Assembly: GCA_937920335.1 (NCBI GenBank) | Contig: CALGUT010000091.1 | Location: 1 to 10,952 of the forward strand | DNA from: an uncultured Opitutales bacterium | Lineage (GTDB): Bacteria; Verrucomicrobiota; Verrucomicrobiia; Opitutales; UBA2995 | DNA: 10,952 nt | Direction: 5' to 3' | The notes under the pieces: generated by a model | The model's input: only the letters and a program-made list of their open reading frames with translations | What the model was told of the DNA's origin: nothing | Database searches by the model: none | In this document: piece after piece, positions 1-7,126 of the stretch | How the letters are laid out: each line of letters starts with the position of its first letter | Position numbering within the stretch: position 1 is the stretch's first letter | Translations under genes and position numbers: made by a program

Positions 1-540
1 ATCGTTCAGTAGTGGTTTGGTAGTTACCATTCCTGTAGCCATGCAGAGTATGCTTACCATTCCGACCAAAGTACCAATGATTTTATCTCGAGCAGAAAGT
101 GTGTCAGTGGATTTTTGATACACCGCGAGTAAGATACCGCACAAAATTAAAATAAAGCCGACGCCCTGAAAGAATGAAAAGCTCTCGTTGAGAAAGAGTA
201 GCGATAGTATCATTACAAACGGACTGAATAAGCAGCTTATGATAGCATTGCGACCTGCCCCGAGTATATTGAGCGAATACATGAAGAGGGTGTCACCTAT
301 CGCTATGCCGATGCATCCAGAGAGCATGAGCCATAAGACATGCTTCAATGGAAGGCTTCTGCTCTCTTCGAATTCGGGGATGATCAGCAGAGTCAGGGCA
401 AAAAGAATCAATGCGAACGCGTTCTTGAAGAGACTCATTTCGACTGCCGGTATGCCTCTGACGGCTATGCGAAACAGGATTACCGCAGACGCCCAAAGTA
501 GGGCGCATATGAGCGACCACATTTCTCCCCAATATGACAT
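1..540 (-). CDS. EamA/DMT-superfamily membrane transporter, 3' end outside window
   Basis: Reading the minus strand from the ATG at 540 gives 180 codons open to the left edge, so the C-terminal part is missing. The product is very hydrophobic. Predicted membrane segments lie near residues 7-27, 36-54, 67-92, 97-117 and 122-141, followed by a polar linker (142-153) and the start of a sixth segment. That matches the first repeat plus linker of the ten-helix EamA fold of drug/metabolite exporters. Family hallmarks visible are the W-A-S stretch in helix 1, the G-D-T-L-F-x-Y-S-L segment in helix 3 and the R-N-A-I-I-S helix 4 start. It would sit in the inner membrane; the substrate cannot be told. 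There is no Shine-Dalgarno before the ATG; the Met at residue 7 is an alternative start. It is divergent from the ACT-domain gene. The family call is firm, the function is not. Confidence 0.85.
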   Translation of the reverse strand, partial: MSYWGEMWSLICALLWASAVILFRIAVRGIPAVEMSLFKNAFALILFALTLLIIPEFEESRSLPLKHVLWLMLSGCIGIAIGDTLFMYSLNILGAGRNAIISCLFSPFVMILSLLFLNESFSFFQGVGFILILCGILLAVYQKSTDTLSARDKIIGTLVGMVSILCMATGMVTTKPLLND

Positions 541-546
541 CGGTGG

Positions 547-575
547 ATTAGTAAACTCGGCGATTCTAGGGTCAA
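547..575 (-). promoter_or_regulatory. Candidate sigma-70-type promoter for the DMT transporter
   Basis: On the minus strand TTGACC (575-570) is followed after 17 bases by ACTAAT (552-547), five and four matches to the -35 and -10 consensus. The expected start of transcription falls at or next to the ATG at 540. If real, the mRNA would be leaderless, which agrees with the absence of a ribosome binding site. It lies in the 128-base gap between the divergent genes. No convincing promoter for the plus-strand gene was seen in that gap. Confidence 0.28.
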
Positions 576-668
576 TGGGTTTCTATGAGTTTTGTACCTG
601 GCAGGGGTGTTTTGATTGCCATTGCTACCGCTACTAATTGGATGGGAGAATATTCTTTATTATACCCT

Positions 669-1193
669 ATGAAAATCTACTTAGTAATTACTTTTATGGG
701 CAAAGATCAGCCCGGTTTGGTTGAATCCGTTGCTTCTGTTGTCGCACGACATAACGGCAATTGGTTGGAGAGCAGGATGTGTCACCTCGGCGGGCAATTC
801 GCGGGGGTTCTTCGTGTCACAATCGAAGAGGAGCGGGAAGCGCTTTTGATGAAGTCCTTGCTTCAGCTTCAGGAATCTGGATTGATGATTACAGTACGGT
901 CGGAAGCTGAAGGAGTGCATCCTAGCAAAGGCTCCATGGTTGCACTTGAGTTGCTGGGGAGTGATCAGGTTGGTATCGTCAGTCGAATCAGTGGGCTGCT
1001 TGCAAGCCTTGGCGTAAACGTAGAGGAACTGCATACTGAATTGGTGGCTGCACCCATGTCAGCGGAACTCCTGTTTAAGGCACAGGGCCTGTTGGAGCTT
1101 CCTGAACAATTGGATCCCGAAACTCTTAAGGAGGAACTGGAAGCCGTTGCTTCAGACCTGATGGTTGATATCACCTTGCAGAAGGAGATCTAG
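669..1193 (+). CDS. Double ACT-domain protein, glycine cleavage repressor (GcvR)-like
   Basis: The 174-residue protein consists of two ACT domains, about residues 3-75 and 90-170. The first contains D13-x-P-G-L-V and the N-W-L-E-S-R-M block (31-37) typical of GcvR-like proteins. The second has D99-Q-V-G-I-V with a shorter N-V-E-E-L equivalent at 117-121. In Escherichia coli GcvR binds glycine and works with GcvA on the gcv operon; that role is not shown here because no glycine cleavage gene is in the window. No DNA-binding domain is visible, so it probably acts through a protein partner or as a cytosolic amino-acid sensor. The ATG at 669 was chosen because the ACT fold begins at once after it. 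In-frame starts at 585 and 642 would add residues unlike the family. A GGGAG at 644-648 is too far upstream to be a normal ribosome binding site. Confidence 0.82.
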   Translation: MKIYLVITFMGKDQPGLVESVASVVARHNGNWLESRMCHLGGQFAGVLRVTIEEEREALLMKSLLQLQESGLMITVRSEAEGVHPSKGSMVALELLGSDQVGIVSRISGLLASLGVNVEELHTELVAAPMSAELLFKAQGLLELPEQLDPETLKEELEAVASDLMVDITLQKEI

Positions 1194-1282
1194 GTCTCGG
1201 TAGTTTTGAAGGGAGCTCCTGTTAAATTTTTGGAGGGTAATGGGCTTGTTCGTTGTTATGCCGATTAAATCTTATAAATCTC

Positions 1283-2014
1283 ATGAAAATAATGACTTAT
1301 TCTACTGCTATCCGTTCTGCTCTTCTCGGGTTTCTTGTTTCCGTCGGTGCCTCGTCGCTACCGGCTATTGATAATTTTGAATCCCTCAAGGTGGTTTCAT
1401 CTGAACTTCCGTCCTATCCGCTGGGTATGACGGTCAACGGAATTTATGACGGTGCAGCTCGTGTTATTATCAGTGTGAATGAAAATGGTGTGTTGGAGGA
1501 TGTGTATCTAGAGTCATACACCCATCCGGATTTTGGTAAGCTGGCGGAGGAGTCGATCAAGAAATGGACCTTTCAGCCGGCAAAGCTAAATGGAGAGCCA
1601 CTCTCTGTTATCAAAGCGATCGACTTTGATTTTGAAGACCGCAGAGGGGTGTTTGCCTTTGGTGTGATGGAATCTGTCGCCGCAAAGTTAAACTTTGCTC
1701 GTTTTGCTGATTCTAAACGGATTTACAGCCCCAGGGAACTCGATGAAATTCCCGAACCAATTGAGATGATTACACCTCTGTATCCGGAGGAATTTAAAGG
1801 GCAAGGGACTATCGGAAATGTGACTGTATTATTTTACATCGACGAAACCGGTGAAGTGAGAATGCCCCACGTTACTGAATACTCGCATGAGAGCTTCGGT
1901 AAGACCGCGATTATTGCGGTAGAGGACTGGAAGTTTAAACCTCCTTTAGTGCACGGAAAACCGGTATCTATTATGGTCCGTCAAAAGTTCACATTCTCAG
2001 AATCACGGAAGTAG
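1283..2014 (+). CDS. Secreted periplasmic protein with two TonB C-terminal domains
   Basis: The 243-residue product starts with a likely signal peptide (basic/polar start, hydrophobic core about residues 12-22, small residues before a cleavage near 24-28). Two similar domains follow, about 43-118 and 163-240. Each has the TonB_C pattern: a Y-P motif (S-Y-P-L and L-Y-P-E-E), a strand with E-N-G or E-T-G, a D-F-G/S-F-G turn, then K-W-T-F-Q-P-A or D-W-K-F-K-P-P. TonB_C normally contacts the TonB box of outer-membrane receptors. This protein lacks the proline-rich spacer and, if the leader is cleaved, the inner-membrane anchor of true TonB, so it is unlikely to transduce energy by itself. It may be a periplasmic adaptor or structural protein. 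The start is uncertain: ATG 1283, ATG 1292 and TTG 1253 are in frame, and none has a well-placed ribosome binding site. It ends just before a terminator. Confidence 0.8.
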   Translation: MKIMTYSTAIRSALLGFLVSVGASSLPAIDNFESLKVVSSELPSYPLGMTVNGIYDGAARVIISVNENGVLEDVYLESYTHPDFGKLAEESIKKWTFQPAKLNGEPLSVIKAIDFDFEDRRGVFAFGVMESVAAKLNFARFADSKRIYSPRELDEIPEPIEMITPLYPEEFKGQGTIGNVTVLFYIDETGEVRMPHVTEYSHESFGKTAIIAVEDWKFKPPLVHGKPVSIMVRQKFTFSESRK

Positions 2015-2036
2015 AGGTCTCGGGATATTGATTTGT

Positions 2037-2068
2037 AAAAGCCACCGGCACTGATCGGTGGCTTTTTT
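2037..2068. terminator. Bidirectional rho-independent terminator between convergent genes
   Basis: A perfect 7-bp stem GCCACCG (2041-2047) / CGGTGGC (2056-2062) with an 8-base loop is flanked by AAAA on the left and six T on the right, so the hairpin works on both strands. It sits between the TonB_C gene (plus, ends 2014) and the ECF sigma gene (minus). The TAA stop of the sigma gene (2069-2067) overlaps the end of the T tract. It therefore closes both transcription units. Confidence 0.92.
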
Positions 2069-2699
2069 AATGGATTACTTTCGATGTGAAAGGAGGAAGA
2101 TTCTCTGCCTCGTTTGCTTTTGATTTCAATAATTTTTTGAGCTGTTTCCGTGTTCTGTAGAGGCGTGTTTCCCCACCTTTGGGGCTACAGCCGACAACTT
2201 CGGCGATCTCTTTGTAGGAAAGCCCCTCATATTGGTAGAGCAAAAGGGTGGTCTTTAGGTCATGCGGTAGCTTGTCGATCGCTCGTTTTAAGTGAATTAC
2301 GAGATCACTTGTTTCGGCTGATTTGTCGGGGGTAGGGGCCAGGTCGCGAGGATCAACCATGACGCTTGCTGATACCTCCGATGTGTTGTCGGATGGGTTA
2401 ATCAATGCGACTGTCGGGTGACGGCGTTTCCATCGACTGAAGTTCTTGCACTGATTGGCCAGGGTTGTGAAGAGCCAGGCCGAGAGTTTAGTATCGGGCC
2501 TAAAACGGTCTTTGTTTTTGTAGACTTTTACAAAAGTCTCCTGAACGAGGTCCTGAGTGTCTGTTTGGTTCTGTACATACCGCCAAGCGAAACTGGCTAG
2601 AGGCCTTTCCCAACGTTCTATGATCTCGTTGAGAGCTGAATCTCGTCCGTTTCTCAGCTCCTCCAGCAGTCGGAGGTCCGTCTGAGTGTCATGGGGCAT
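2067..2699 (-). CDS. ECF (group 4) RNA polymerase sigma factor, CnrH-like position
   Basis: The 210-residue protein has the two-domain ECF layout. Region 2 covers about 26-92, with the core-binding D50-L-V-Q-E-T-F and a basic -10-recognition helix around A74-W-L-F to W90-K-R-R. Region 4 covers about 134-190, with L144-P-H-D, the helix-turn-helix segment G159-L-S-Y-K-E-I-A and the recognition helix ending E177-T-R-L-Y-R-T-R. A polar linker of about 40 residues joins them, somewhat long for the family. It should direct RNA polymerase to a small regulon, often including its own operon. It starts 14 bases after the sensor gene on the same strand, preceded by an A-rich stretch but no Shine-Dalgarno. 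It is the last gene before the terminator. Its place after a single-pass membrane protein and a periplasmic sensor resembles cnrH and nccH rather than the common sigma-first arrangement. ECF identity is firm; target genes are unknown. Confidence 0.93.
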   Translation of the reverse strand: MPHDTQTDLRLLEELRNGRDSALNEIIERWERPLASFAWRYVQNQTDTQDLVQETFVKVYKNKDRFRPDTKLSAWLFTTLANQCKNFSRWKRRHPTVALINPSDNTSEVSASVMVDPRDLAPTPDKSAETSDLVIHLKRAIDKLPHDLKTTLLLYQYEGLSYKEIAEVVGCSPKGGETRLYRTRKQLKKLLKSKANEAENLPPFTSKVIH

Positions 2700-2713
2700 T
2701 CGATTTTGGATTT

Positions 2714-3166
2714 TTAGGAACCTTGGGTAGTAGAAACTTCGTAGGCCCGTATCATATCGTTGAACCGCTCCTGTTGATCAGAGCTCATGATTGAGCCGAC
2801 CTTTGCCAAGAAGCTATCCGTTGAGCTTTCACGTGTTTTGTCTAAGTTAACTTTCTCCTGAAGGTAACCATAGAATGCGATAAAATCAATTCGATCGTTC
2901 TCAATTCGCTCTTCCTCGAGAGCCGCCAACTGTGCTTCCAGGCTATGGATCTGGTTTTCGAGGGCCGATATCTCTGGCTGACGATCCCGGTGCATAGCGA
3001 CAACGAGTTCATACTGGTCTGGGGTGAGCGACAGGTAATCCTGAATCCAGGATAACTGGCATTCCAAAGTTTCGTCCTCGCACGGTTTAAAAGTTTGGTA
3101 GTAGAGGCCGTGTGTGATGAGACCTGCAATCAGGCCTAATGAGATTATTGAAATTCCTCGTTTCAT
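2714..3166 (-). CDS. Membrane-anchored periplasmic sensor, Spy/CpxP/CnrX-like
   Basis: The 150-residue protein has an N-terminal membrane segment (about 4-22) and a helical, highly charged periplasmic part. Features in order: a Cys pair C29/C36, an L-T-x-x-Q motif at 47-51, a long coiled-coil-like helix (about 65-92) and a second, degenerate S-x-x-Q repeat at M127-S-S-D-Q-Q. Two L-T-x-x-Q-type repeats in a four-helix hairpin are the mark of the Spy/CpxP/ZraP/CnrX group; about 150 residues with a membrane anchor is the CnrX form. CnrX binds Ni/Co through His and Met/Glu ligands. Those His are not obvious here: the His residues are H19 (membrane), H59 and H74. The start is certain, because it overlaps the stop of the preceding gene in ATGA and has a GGAGGTGA ribosome binding site. 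It probably senses an envelope signal and modulates the membrane protein encoded just before it; the ligand is unknown. Confidence 0.8.
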   Translation of the reverse strand: MKRGISIISLGLIAGLITHGLYYQTFKPCEDETLECQLSWIQDYLSLTPDQYELVVAMHRDRQPEISALENQIHSLEAQLAALEEERIENDRIDFIAFYGYLQEKVNLDKTRESSTDSFLAKVGSIMSSDQQERFNDMIRAYEVSTTQGS

Positions 3167-3498
3167 CGAGTCACCTCCGTATCGATCGGGTCCTGTTGCG
3201 ACTTGATCAGTTGAATATAATCGTGAGCTAGCTGGTCAGTCCGTGCCTGTTTTTCATAGGATACCCGGAATTGGGCGATCGTAATCCCGCAGACAACACA
3301 GGCAGTGACGAAGGCGGCTGCGCCCAACGGGCGAGATAGGATGTTAGAAAACCGGTTGAACCAATTGGTTGTTAGAGGTTCTCTCGAATTGTCGTCCGCG
3401 GCAATTCGGGACCACACTCGGTGTGTGAGTTGTGGATCTGGTTCAGGTGTATCTTGCCAGTCTTCAAGCAGGAGGTCCAATTTATCTTTGTCAGGCAT
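3163..3498 (-). CDS. Small single-pass membrane protein, probable anti-sigma factor (CnrY-like)
   Basis: The 111-residue product has a charged N-terminal part of about 56 residues, one membrane helix (about 58-77) and a C-terminal tail of about 34 residues that would lie in the periplasm. The N-terminal part contains L-L-x-D-W (10-14), an acidic/proline stretch (P18-E-P-D-P) and V28-W-S-R-I, resembling the short amphipathic segments by which transmembrane anti-sigma factors hold an ECF sigma. No zinc-binding H-x3-C-x2-C anti-sigma motif is present. Context supports the role: it is translationally coupled to the Spy/CnrX-like sensor and followed by the ECF sigma gene, as in cnrYXH. ATG 3498 is preferred; a GTG at 3549 would add 17 residues and cannot be excluded. 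No ribosome binding site is clear at either start. The role is inferred from architecture and position. Confidence 0.72.
   Translation of the reverse strand: MPDKDKLDLLLEDWQDTPEPDPQLTHRVWSRIAADDNSREPLTTNWFNRFSNILSRPLGAAAFVTACVVCGITIAQFRVSYEKQARTDQLAHDYIQLIKSQQDPIDTEVTR
3171..3178 (-). promoter_or_regulatory. Strong ribosome binding site for the sensor gene
   Basis: The minus strand reads GGAGGTGA inside the last codons of the small membrane protein gene, with the GGAGG core 7 bases before the ATG at 3166. Together with the 4-base ATGA overlap this indicates translational coupling of the two genes. It is the best-matching ribosome binding site in the window. Confidence 0.85.
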
Positions 3499-3576
3499 AA
3501 TGCTGTTTATGGTTATCCATTTATTGAACCCCACGGAACTACCTGTCACTTCACATTTTCTTAATCATCTGGTATT

Positions 3577-4638
3577 TCATACGTGTATCCACTCACCTCT
3601 TTCAGCAGATTCGAAACAACCGGCTATGAGGCCTTGGATCTCCGCACCGCGGCGGAAGTCTGGCGTAAGGTTCTCTCCTGATTCGATACTTTGAATAAAA
3701 CGCTCGAATTCGTCAGGGACTTTTCGGCAGGTTTGCGCTTCCCAATTGAATGGCGATTTCCAGTCTAACGGGCCGCCTTGCACAGTATTGCAGAACTCCA
3801 GGGAATCGTAGTCTTTATCCAGGTCTATTCTGAGCGCTCCTTTGGTACCCCAAATGCTTAGTTTAATGGAGTTGCGATGACCGTAAGCCCAACGGGTTGT
3901 GTGAAGCGTGCCAATGGCGCCATTGGCAAACTTAACGGATAGTATAGCGCTGTCGTTGGCATCCAGCTTTATCCCGCCTACTTCGTTACCGGGGGTTTTC
4001 TCAAATGATTGCAGTATGCAATTAACAGATGTCACCGGACCAACCGGGAAAGTGCAAAAATCCAGAAGGTGGACTCCGATGTCACCGAGTGTGCCCGAGC
4101 TAAGCGCCTTTGAAATACGCCATAGACCAAACGGAAAATTCTCATCAAAACTTTGGGCTTCATAGAGTGAGAGCCAGGCTTGAAGGTAAGATCCTTCGAC
4201 GTGCCTTATGGCTCCCAATTCTCCTGAATCGACTAGTTGTTTTGCCTGATACAAGGCTCCCGAGCGGCGGTAGGAAAACGCAATCTGATTGATCACTCCT
4301 GACTTGTCTGCAGCGTCGACCATCTTACGGGCCTGGTCTTCATTGGAGGCGAGTGGTTTTTCGCAAAGTACATGCTTGCCGGCTTCAAGGCATTTTATCG
4401 CGAGGTAGCAATGAGAGTTGTCGGAAGTCACAATAGCCGCCGCGTCTAGCTGATTGGCGGTAAGTAATTCATCGATATCGTTATAATATCTAGGGATATT
4501 CCACTCAGCAGCGAATGCCTTGGCTTTGGGTTTATCAATATCGCAACAAGCGACAATCGTACAGTTTTTCAACGCCGAAAAAGCTCTTGCATGACCGTTG
4601 GCTCTTAGCCCCGTTCCGATAATAGCTAGATTGACCAT
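3577..4638 (-). CDS. Gfo/Idh/MocA-family NAD(P)-dependent oxidoreductase
   Basis: The 353-residue protein begins with a Rossmann fold: strand L4-A-I-I, the dinucleotide loop G8-T-G-L-R-A-N-G, and an acidic residue D33 at the end of strand 2, which suggests NAD rather than NADP. E93-K-P-L carries the conserved lysine of the family. The C-terminal domain has the G185-D-I-G-x-H190-x-x-D motif that holds the catalytic histidine and substrate-binding aspartate. The family oxidises or reduces sugars, inositols and sugar acids in the cytosol; the substrate cannot be read from the sequence. The length is normal. The ATG at 4638 is fixed by the Rossmann start. Its ribosome binding site GGGAGG (4646-4641) overlaps the stop of the aldo/keto reductase gene, with unusually short spacing. 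The 7-base gap implies one transcript with that gene and a shared pathway. Confidence 0.93.
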   Translation of the reverse strand: MVNLAIIGTGLRANGHARAFSALKNCTIVACCDIDKPKAKAFAAEWNIPRYYNDIDELLTANQLDAAAIVTSDNSHCYLAIKCLEAGKHVLCEKPLASNEDQARKMVDAADKSGVINQIAFSYRRSGALYQAKQLVDSGELGAIRHVEGSYLQAWLSLYEAQSFDENFPFGLWRISKALSSGTLGDIGVHLLDFCTFPVGPVTSVNCILQSFEKTPGNEVGGIKLDANDSAILSVKFANGAIGTLHTTRWAYGHRNSIKLSIWGTKGALRIDLDKDYDSLEFCNTVQGGPLDWKSPFNWEAQTCRKVPDEFERFIQSIESGENLTPDFRRGAEIQGLIAGCFESAERGEWIHV

Positions 4639-4645
4639 CGCCTCC

Positions 4646-5641
4646 CTAGGCTGGTCTATTGAACGCTGCTCTATGTCGGTGCGGCGGTGGTGTGATGCTA
4701 TCTTGTTCTTTTAGTATTTCTTCCGGGATAGTAATTGAAGCACCTGCAATGGCATCCTCCACTTGTTTGAGTGATTTTACGCCAAGCACCATCGAGCTCA
4801 TTGCCTGTTGAGCGAGGGTCCATGCGACTGTGTATTGAGAAAAAGGTACGCCTGCTTTTTTGGCTAGCAGCTCAGTTGCTTCCAGTTGATCATAAATATG
4901 TTCATCGGGATTCGGTAACCAGTTCGGGTTTTCCAGCATACGAGAACCCTCGGGTATCTCTTGCCCGCGTTTGTATTTCCCGGTTAGCAACCCGCCTTCG
5001 AGTATTTGGTAGGGAGTTACACCAATGTTGTGTTTTTCGCAAAATTCGAGGTCGATATTGAAATGGCGTTTCAACATGCTGTAAGGGACTTGAGAGGACA
5101 CGGGCTTTGGCCAACCATACTTGTCGGCGATCCAGAGTAGTTCGCATAGATCGAATGCAAAGTGATTGGAGACTCCGAATGCCCGGATCTTTCCTTGGCG
5201 GACGGCGGTTTCCATTGCGCTAAGGGTTGTTTCAAGCGGTGTGTGGGCGTCGGGCCAATGAAGTATGTATAAGTCGATGTAGTCCGTGTTGAGGCGTTTC
5301 AAGCTGGCATCAAGCTCTCGTCCAATTGTAGAAGCTGTAAGCCCGACATCCTGAGGTCCAGAGCCCAGGGGAGCTCCTACTTTGGTTGCCAGGACCACTT
5401 TGTCTCTGCGGTCCGCTAGTGCTTTCCCTAGAATGACTTCAGCGACGCCTCCAGAGGAGCCCATGTAGCGGTCATATCCCTCGTAGACATTGGCGGTATC
5501 GATAAAATTGATGCCAAGATCAATGGCTCCATGGGTTATCTTTATGGCATCGGCTTCCTGCACGGGGGAACCGTAAGTCATGGTGCCTAAGCATATTGGA
5601 GAAACAAGGAGGCCGCTTGAGCCGAGTCGACGGTATTTCAT
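4646..5641 (-). CDS. Aldo/keto reductase (TIM-barrel, YghZ/auxiliary type)
   Basis: This is a 331-residue aldo/keto reductase with the complete catalytic tetrad D48, Y53, K87 and H128, in the contexts N-F-I-D-T-A-N-V-Y, A-T-K-V and L-H-W-P-D. The L-G-x-x-x-L-V-S-P-I-C-L-G-T-M-T-Y-G start and the G-V-S-N-H block (156-160) are typical of the branch containing glyceraldehyde-3-phosphate reductase-like and potassium-channel beta-type enzymes. V287-x-G-V-K-S near the C-terminus corresponds to the cofactor phosphate loop, so NADPH use is likely. It is cytosolic and would reduce or oxidise a small aldehyde, ketone or sugar. It starts 17 bases after the sulfatase stop (no ribosome binding site seen) and ends 7 bases before the Gfo/Idh/MocA gene. 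That tight placement suggests both act on the sugar released upstream. The specific substrate is unknown. Confidence 0.93.
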   Translation of the reverse strand: MKYRRLGSSGLLVSPICLGTMTYGSPVQEADAIKITHGAIDLGINFIDTANVYEGYDRYMGSSGGVAEVILGKALADRRDKVVLATKVGAPLGSGPQDVGLTASTIGRELDASLKRLNTDYIDLYILHWPDAHTPLETTLSAMETAVRQGKIRAFGVSNHFAFDLCELLWIADKYGWPKPVSSQVPYSMLKRHFNIDLEFCEKHNIGVTPYQILEGGLLTGKYKRGQEIPEGSRMLENPNWLPNPDEHIYDQLEATELLAKKAGVPFSQYTVAWTLAQQAMSSMVLGVKSLKQVEDAIAGASITIPEEILKEQDSITPPPHRHRAAFNRPA

Positions 5642-5658
5642 GATATTGATATGGGTGG

Positions 5659-7107
5659 TTAAAGTCTTGCTGGATTAAAGGGAGATTCTGGTACCTGGCC
5701 ATTTACTTTGGCTCTAAGTTTGTTACGAAGTTCTTTTATGACCTTATCGTATTTTTCAACTGAGGCCAAGTTGTTAAACTCATTGGGATCGTTTGAGTGA
5801 TCATAGAGTTCGATGCCTTGCTCGCCTTCGTTCCACTCATTGTAACGCCATCGATCTGTGCGGATACTGGCGCCCATAACGGGGAGTCCATCGCCTGGCC
5901 GGAGAACCTGCGTATAGGCCTCTCCCTTCCATTTTCGTTTAGGGTTCTGTAGTAGGGGAGTTAGGCTCTTTCCTTCGACCTCCTTTGGAGGTGTTAAACC
6001 CGCTAGCTCTGCGATGGTGGGATACATGTCGATGAATTCCACGACCTGCTGGCTGGCGGTGCCGTTTCCTTTTTGGCCAGGTGAGTAAATGATCATCGGT
6101 GCTGCTGCAGATTCTTCGAATAAGCAGCGTTTTTGCCAGATTCCGTTGTGTTCTCCCAAATGGTAGCCGTGATCACTCCAGAAAACAATGATGGTGTTGT
6201 CGGCAAGCCCCAAGTCGTCAACCGCATCCAGTAGACGACCCACTTGAGCATCTATGAAACTTACATTCGCGTAATAAGCCTGTTTGGCTTTCAGAACATC
6301 TTCAATTGCCAAATTATAATTGGGGACTGGGTTATTATGTGCAAAAGCTGATTTGGGAATATCTGCTCGGTCATCTTCCGGGGCATAGGGCATTTTTATG
6401 GTTTCGATGGGATAGAGATCCCAGTATTTTTTGGGCGCAACATAAGGGGTGTGTGGTCGAAAGAAACCCACGCCAAGAAAGAAGGGTTTGTCTTGGTTCT
6501 CCTTCATTAAGTTGATCGCTTCGGTGGTGATCATACCATCGGTCTGTTCCTCATCGGTTCCATCCGCAGCGAGCCAGCTAAGGGCGGCGCTGATTTTTCG
6601 GTGAGGCTCCAGGTTTGTGATCAAATGTTCCTCTGCTTTGTCGCGACCCTTGGGGTTGATTACTTGGTCCCATGAAGGTGGATCGTCGAAGCCGTCTGTG
6701 CCAATAGAGGCAGGCACATTGTAGTGGTAGATTTTTCCGACCCGCATGGCCTTGTAACCAGCTCCTTGAAATAGTTGAGAAAGCGTCACTGCTTCTGGAA
6801 CGGTCGTCCGAAAATGCTCATCCAAATCATAGACCTTTATGGTATCGGGTCTCAGGCCTGTCATGACCGACGCGCGAGTTGGGTTGCAAAGGGGGAGCTG
6901 GCAATAAGCGTTATCAAAGCGAACACCCATGTCGGATAAACGGTCCAGATTCGGAGTGACTGCAATGGGATCGCCGTAACAAGCAATAGAGCTCGTTAAG
7001 TCATCGGACGCTATGAAGAGAACATTGAGGGGTTTATCGGCCGCTTGAGACAATGAAGCGCAGTGGACAGCTGAAAGTAGGAAGAACAGTCTTGAAATAC
7101 GAAACAT
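5659..7107 (-). CDS. Periplasmic iduronate-2-sulfatase-like sulfatase
   Basis: The 482-residue protein has a signal peptide ending near residue 22 (hydrophobic core 7-14, S-Q-A before A-D-K). It is a type I, formylglycine-dependent sulfatase. C74-N-P-T-R78 is the modification motif, here the Cys form, followed by A-S-V-M-T-G. Metal and active-site residues appear at D35-D36, K125, H128, H219 (R-P-H-T-P), D312-H313 (S-D-H-G) and K326. The spacing from D35 to H219 fits what I recall of human iduronate-2-sulfatase, as does the R-P-D-T-I-K-V-Y-D segment after the motif, so the subfamily is likely IDS-like. It would remove sulfate esters from sugars, probably in the periplasm. The ATG at 7107 was chosen because it opens the signal peptide; a Met at 7179 would bury the leader 24 residues in. 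No ribosome binding site is seen. The substrate is not necessarily iduronate. Confidence 0.93.
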   Translation of the reverse strand: MFRISRLFFLLSAVHCASLSQAADKPLNVLFIASDDLTSSIACYGDPIAVTPNLDRLSDMGVRFDNAYCQLPLCNPTRASVMTGLRPDTIKVYDLDEHFRTTVPEAVTLSQLFQGAGYKAMRVGKIYHYNVPASIGTDGFDDPPSWDQVINPKGRDKAEEHLITNLEPHRKISAALSWLAADGTDEEQTDGMITTEAINLMKENQDKPFFLGVGFFRPHTPYVAPKKYWDLYPIETIKMPYAPEDDRADIPKSAFAHNNPVPNYNLAIEDVLKAKQAYYANVSFIDAQVGRLLDAVDDLGLADNTIIVFWSDHGYHLGEHNGIWQKRCLFEESAAAPMIIYSPGQKGNGTASQQVVEFIDMYPTIAELAGLTPPKEVEGKSLTPLLQNPKRKWKGEAYTQVLRPGDGLPVMGASIRTDRWRYNEWNEGEQGIELYDHSNDPNEFNNLASVEKYDKVIKELRNKLRAKVNGQVPESPFNPARL

Positions 7108-7126
7108 TGGGTAAATAGCGATTTGA

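Noticed and set aside
188..637. Open frame of 149 codons on the plus strand
   Set aside because: It is antisense to the clear multi-helix transporter on the minus strand, has no family features, and overlaps the divergent intergenic region.
605..640. Plus-strand promoter for the ACT-domain gene (TTGATT at 612-617)
   Set aside because: At the correct spacing the -10 region (TAATTG) matches poorly, so it was not listed.
1211..1220. Short palindrome GGGAGCTCC after the ACT-domain gene as a terminator
   Set aside because: The arms meet without a loop and no adequate T tract follows directly.
1192..2023. Direct repeat AGGTCTCGG at 1192-1200 and 2015-2023, just after two stop codons
   Set aside because: Nine bases only, no further similarity around them and no third copy noticed; chance is sufficient.
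3499..3549. GTG start at 3549 for the small membrane protein
   Set aside because: The additional 17 residues do not look like the charged N-terminal segment of such proteins, and no ribosome binding site supports it; ATG 3498 is simpler, though not proven.
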